From Streptacidiphilus sp. PB12-B1b (GTDB lineage Bacteria; Actinomycetota; Actinomycetes; Streptomycetales; Streptomycetaceae): a stretch of DNA of 64,000 bases. The position numbers were made by a program, and so were the translations under genes. The notes under the pieces were generated by a model. It saw only the letters and a list, made by a program, of their open reading frames with translations, ran no database searches and was not told the DNA's origin. Below are positions 61,492 through 64,000 of this stretch, in pieces. Each line of letters opens with the position of its first letter. Within the stretch, counting starts at the first letter, position 1. Where the stretch lies: positions 2,914,001 through 2,978,000 of the forward strand of contig NZ_CP048405.1 in assembly GCF_014084125.1 (NCBI RefSeq). The letters run 5' to 3'.

Positions 61492-61944
61492 TCAGTGGCC
61501 CAGCGTCGACCCCGGCCGGACGATCATGATGACCGTCACCGCGACCCAGAGCAGGTTGAAGACACCGGTGACCATCGCCAGCTGCTTGGTGCCCTTGACG
61601 GTCGCCGTGTCCGCACTGAGCAGCGCGGTCTGCCGGGGCAGCACCAGCGCGCCGAGCACGGCGGCGGCGACCGCGGTCAGCACGATCGAGACCACCACCC
61701 AGGTCTGCCCGGTCACCTTCATCACCCCGGCGGCGGCGAAGCCGAACATCGGCACCGCGATCGCCACCAGCGCGTACACCTTGCAGATCCGGTTGAGGAC
61801 GCCCAGCGTCGCGGCGGAGTCGCCCTCGCCGGGGGCGGCCAGCGCGCGCCGCGCGACTGGGGGGAACATGCTGGCCGCGACGGCGACCGGACCGATGGCG
61901 ACAATGGCCGCGACAATATGCAGGATCAGGAAGAGCTTCGTCAC
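61492..61944 (-). CDS. DUF2269-like small integral membrane protein
   Basis: A 150-residue protein with four hydrophobic segments: FLILHIVAAIVAIGPVAVAASM, VYALVAIAVPMFGFAAAGVM, WVVVSIVLTAVAAAVLGALV and LLWVAVTVIMIVRP. The LxxLHI start and the RRAL-x-NRI loop match the DUF2269 group of membrane proteins with no known function. GTG 61944 is the start. It lies 25 bp after the GDPD stop and may be co-transcribed with it. Confidence 0.7.
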   Translation of the reverse strand: MTKLFLILHIVAAIVAIGPVAVAASMFPPVARRALAAPGEGDSAATLGVLNRICKVYALVAIAVPMFGFAAAGVMKVTGQTWVVVSIVLTAVAAAVLGALVLPRQTALLSADTATVKGTKQLAMVTGVFNLLWVAVTVIMIVRPGSTLGH

Positions 61945-61969
61945 CCGGCCGAGTGTAGGCAGCGGTGGA

Positions 61970-62791
61970 TCACGCCCCGTCGACGGGGTCCAAACCGGCC
62001 GAGGGCCCTGCGGTCACCCCTGTGCCCGCCCCATGCTCGGCGGCCGGGCGGCCCGCGTCCGCGCGGCCGAGGACGCGGCGCAGGGTGCGCACGTCGTTGG
62101 AGATGATCGCGTCCGCCCCGGCGGCGGCCAGCGCCGCCATGGTCGGGGCCCGGTCGACGGTCCAGGTGGACACCTTCACCCCCCGGGCGTGCAGCCGGGC
62201 GATCCGTCCCGGGCCCAGCCAGCGGTAGTACGGGTTGACGTACTCCGGGCGGACCAGCCGCAGCAGCCCGGGCCGCGGCGGCAGCGGCGACTCCCAGCTC
62301 ATGGCGATCACCGCCGTCGGCGCGGCGGCGCGCACGGCGGCCATGGCCTCCGGCGGCCCGGTGAAGACCGTCCCGGCGAGGCAGCCCAGCGTGCGGGCCA
62401 GCTCCAGCGCGGCCAGGCCCTCGGCCGGGCGCACCGTGTCCAGCATCAGCGGCACCCCGCTGTCCCGGCCCAGTCGCAGCGCCTCGGCCAGATCCGGTAT
62501 CCGGTACGGGTCGGTCCGGGTGAGCGCGTCCAGCTCGGCCCGGGTCAGCGCCCCGACGCGGCGGTCGTGGCCCCACAGCCGCTGCAGGGTGTCGTCGTGC
62601 AGCAGCACCGGCACCGCGTCCCGGGTGAGCTTGACGTCCACCTCGATCCAGTCCGCGCCCTCGGCGACCGCCGAGCGCAGCGAGGGCAGGGTGTTCTCGC
62701 GGAACCGCAGCGGGTCGCCCCGGTGGGCTATCGCCAGCGTCATCCGGCCGCCCGCCCCCTGCGACCGGCGCCCGTGCACCCGTACCGCCAT
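61970..62791 (-). CDS. Glycerophosphodiester phosphodiesterase
   Basis: A 273-residue GDPD TIM-barrel enzyme. The catalytic His and metal residues are in AIAHRGDPLRFRENTLPS (H, R, E, N), EVDVKLTRDAVPVLLHDDTLQRLW (E, D, and the second His) and VKVSTWTVD with the C-terminal DAIISNDV. It hydrolyses glycerophosphodiesters to glycerol-3-phosphate and alcohol. ATG 62791 has AGGGGG six bases upstream, which adds ~15 basic residues before the barrel compared with ATG 62743. No signal peptide is clear, so probably cytosolic. Confidence 0.9.
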   Translation of the reverse strand: MAVRVHGRRSQGAGGRMTLAIAHRGDPLRFRENTLPSLRSAVAEGADWIEVDVKLTRDAVPVLLHDDTLQRLWGHDRRVGALTRAELDALTRTDPYRIPDLAEALRLGRDSGVPLMLDTVRPAEGLAALELARTLGCLAGTVFTGPPEAMAAVRAAAPTAVIAMSWESPLPPRPGLLRLVRPEYVNPYYRWLGPGRIARLHARGVKVSTWTVDRAPTMAALAAAGADAIISNDVRTLRRVLGRADAGRPAAEHGAGTGVTAGPSAGLDPVDGA

Positions 62792-62876
62792 CACAGCCCC
62801 CTCCCGGCCGGTCCGACCCGCTGGGCACCATCATGGCGCAGTCGGCGGGCCCGGCGGGCCCGGTACGGCCCGGCGG

Positions 62877-63692
62877 CTAGGGCTTGCGGGCCAGCGCGCA
62901 GACCTGCGGGTGCGGGTCGGCCGGGACCGGGCCGTCGGCCGGGTCGGGCCGCCACTGGGCGCAGTAGACGACGCCGGGGTCGAGGATCTCGAAGCCGTCC
63001 AGCAGCGCCGTGACGTCCTCCAGCGAGCGCAGCTTCATCGGCGCCACCGTCTGCGAGTACTGCTCGGCGGCGCGCCTGACGTGCTCGCCGGTCTCCACCC
63101 GGCGGCTGGCGTGGGACACCAGCAGGTAGCTGCCGGGGGCCATGGCGTCGCGGTAGGCGGCGACCAGCGCGGCGGCCTGCGCGTCGTCCGGGACGAAGTG
63201 CAGCACGGCGCTCATCAGCACCGCGATCGGCTCGCCGAGGCCGAGCAGGAGCAGCCGGTCCACCTCGTGGTCGTCCAGCACCGCCCGGGCGTCCCGCAGG
63301 TCCCCGGCGACCATCAGCGCGCGGTCGTTCCCGGCCAGGATCTCCCGGCTGTGGGCGACCGCGACCGGGTCGTTGTCCACGTACACCACCCGCGCGGTCG
63401 GGTCGTACGCCTGGGCGATCTCGTGCACGTTGCCGACGGTGGGGATGCCCGAGCCCAGGTCCAGGAAGTTGCTGATGCCGGCCGTCTCGACCAGATAGCG
63501 GACGCTGCGCCGCAGGAAGGCGCGGTTGACCCGCATGATCTCCGGGAGTTCCGGCATGGTCTCGACCACGTGCCGGGCGGCCTCCCGGTCGGCCGGCAGG
63601 TTGTGGTTGCCGCCGAGGTAGAAGTCGTAGATCCGGGCGATGCTCGGACGCTCCGGGTCGACGTCCGCGGGGATCCACGTCTGGTCCGTCAT
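62877..63692 (-). CDS. S-adenosyl methyltransferase, PF04672 (DUF574) family
   Basis: A 271-residue protein of the family abundant in streptomycetes. The N-terminus DPERPSIARIYDFYLGGNHNLPADREAA (core RIYDFYLGGNHN) is its hallmark. The SAM site is FLDLGSGIPTVGNVHEIAQ with VVYVDNDPVAVAHS. Members are often next to ATP-binding or PP2C regulators, as here. The substrate is unknown. ATG 63692 is preceded by AAAGGA. Confidence 0.9.
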   Translation of the reverse strand: MTDQTWIPADVDPERPSIARIYDFYLGGNHNLPADREAARHVVETMPELPEIMRVNRAFLRRSVRYLVETAGISNFLDLGSGIPTVGNVHEIAQAYDPTARVVYVDNDPVAVAHSREILAGNDRALMVAGDLRDARAVLDDHEVDRLLLLGLGEPIAVLMSAVLHFVPDDAQAAALVAAYRDAMAPGSYLLVSHASRRVETGEHVRRAAEQYSQTVAPMKLRSLEDVTALLDGFEILDPGVVYCAQWRPDPADGPVPADPHPQVCALARKP

Positions 63693-63709
63693 GGTGTCCT
63701 TTCGGCTGG

Positions 63710-64000
63710 TCACTGGCCCGGGGGCCGTTCGGCGGCGGGCAGGCCCGGTTCGAGCTCGAACCAGACGATCTTCCCGGTGTCGGTGCGGTTGGTGCCCCAC
63801 CGGTGCGACAGCGAGCCGATGATCGACAGGCCGCGCCCGTTCTCGCTGAGCTCGTGCGGCGTCCTGGGGACGGGCAGGGTGTGCGAGTCGTCGTGGACCT
63901 CGCAGGTCAATGTGTCGGTGTGGAGCAGCCGCAGGCCGATCGGCCTGGAGGCGAAGCGGATGCTGTTCCCGACCAGCTCGGTCACCAGCAGCTCCGCCAC
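63710..64000 (-). CDS. ATP-binding protein (HATPase_c_2, anti-sigma-factor-kinase-like), N-terminus outside window
   Basis: About 96 visible residues of an RsbW/SpoIIAB-like ATPase fold; the gene continues past the right edge. Visible blocks are LLVTELVGNSIRFA (N box), LTCEVHDDSHTLP (G1-like), NGRGLSIIGSLSHRWG (G2-like) and KIVWFELEP. Single-domain proteins of this type are found in dozens in streptomycetes and bind ATP to sequester or phosphorylate sigma-factor regulators. It lies 18 bp upstream of the S-adenosyl methyltransferase on the same strand, so they form a pair. Confidence 0.85.
   Translation of the reverse strand: MAELLVTELVGNSIRFASRPIGLRLLHTDTLTCEVHDDSHTLPVPRTPHELSENGRGLSIIGSLSHRWGTNRTDTGKIVWFELEPGLPAAERPPGQ

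Overview
This is a 64 kb stretch of very GC-rich DNA with actinobacterial gene style: GTG and TTG starts, GGAGG-type ribosome sites and 4-bp overlapping operon genes. Protein families point to a Streptomycetaceae-type genome (Streptomyces, Kitasatospora or Streptacidiphilus): SpoIIE-type PP2C phosphatases, a PF04672-type S-adenosyl methyltransferase, DUF5709, an MreB-like protein, secreted sedolisins and CBM13/discoidin glycosidases. Every call comes from reading the sequence; no database search was run. No tRNA, rRNA, CRISPR array or insertion sequence was seen.

Left part (1-14162), mostly housekeeping and secretion: the tail of a TPR/LAL-type regulator without its HTH, a FadH-type dienoyl-CoA reductase with a PadR regulator, a peroxiredoxin, a sulfatase, a VOC protein, a phosphoglucomutase gene broken by a single-base frameshift, a DedA protein, an F420-type PPOX protein and two secreted S53 peptidases.

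Centre (about 14251-37942), a biosynthetic gene cluster of a type I do not recognise. A minus-strand operon (25705 down to 14251) encodes an adenylating ligase, two acyl carrier proteins, a KS-like protein with an altered active site, a truncated KS-like protein, a second ligase, a complete KS, a hydroxymandelate-synthase-like dioxygenase, a PhyH oxygenase, E1 alpha and beta subunits and a DUF3050 protein. Around it lie a methyltransferase, a DrrAB-type ABC exporter, a glycosyltransferase, an ACP-like protein without an obvious serine, a KAS III-like enzyme with a third ACP and a degenerate thiolase-fold partner, an Sfp-type PPTase, a free-standing condensation-domain protein, a nitroreductase and an MFS exporter. 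My reading is that tyrosine-derived 4-hydroxymandelate may become an aryl thioester starter that the unusual KS set extends or condenses, after which the product is tailored, glycosylated and exported.

Right part (38256-64000): precorrin-6A synthase, a GH16 glucanase, a CoA-disulfide-reductase-like flavoprotein, redox and small actinobacterial proteins, a response regulator, a G1 (eqolisin) peptidase, a PP2C response regulator fused to a histidine-kinase fragment, an encapsulin shell with its DyP peroxidase cargo, an MreB-like protein, a large GH87-type glucanase with a duplicated discoidin domain, a FUSC transporter, a HAD phosphoglucomutase with GH65 phosphorylase, a PAS/GAF/PP2C/ATPase regulator, a GDPD, a SAM methyltransferase and a truncated ATPase.

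The most striking non-coding signal is the spaced palindrome TGACG-N3-CGTCA. I found at least seven perfect copies, against less than 0.1 expected from base composition, plus one-mismatch copies including one in the promoter region of the main biosynthetic operon. Several sit exactly on gene stop codons or promoters.
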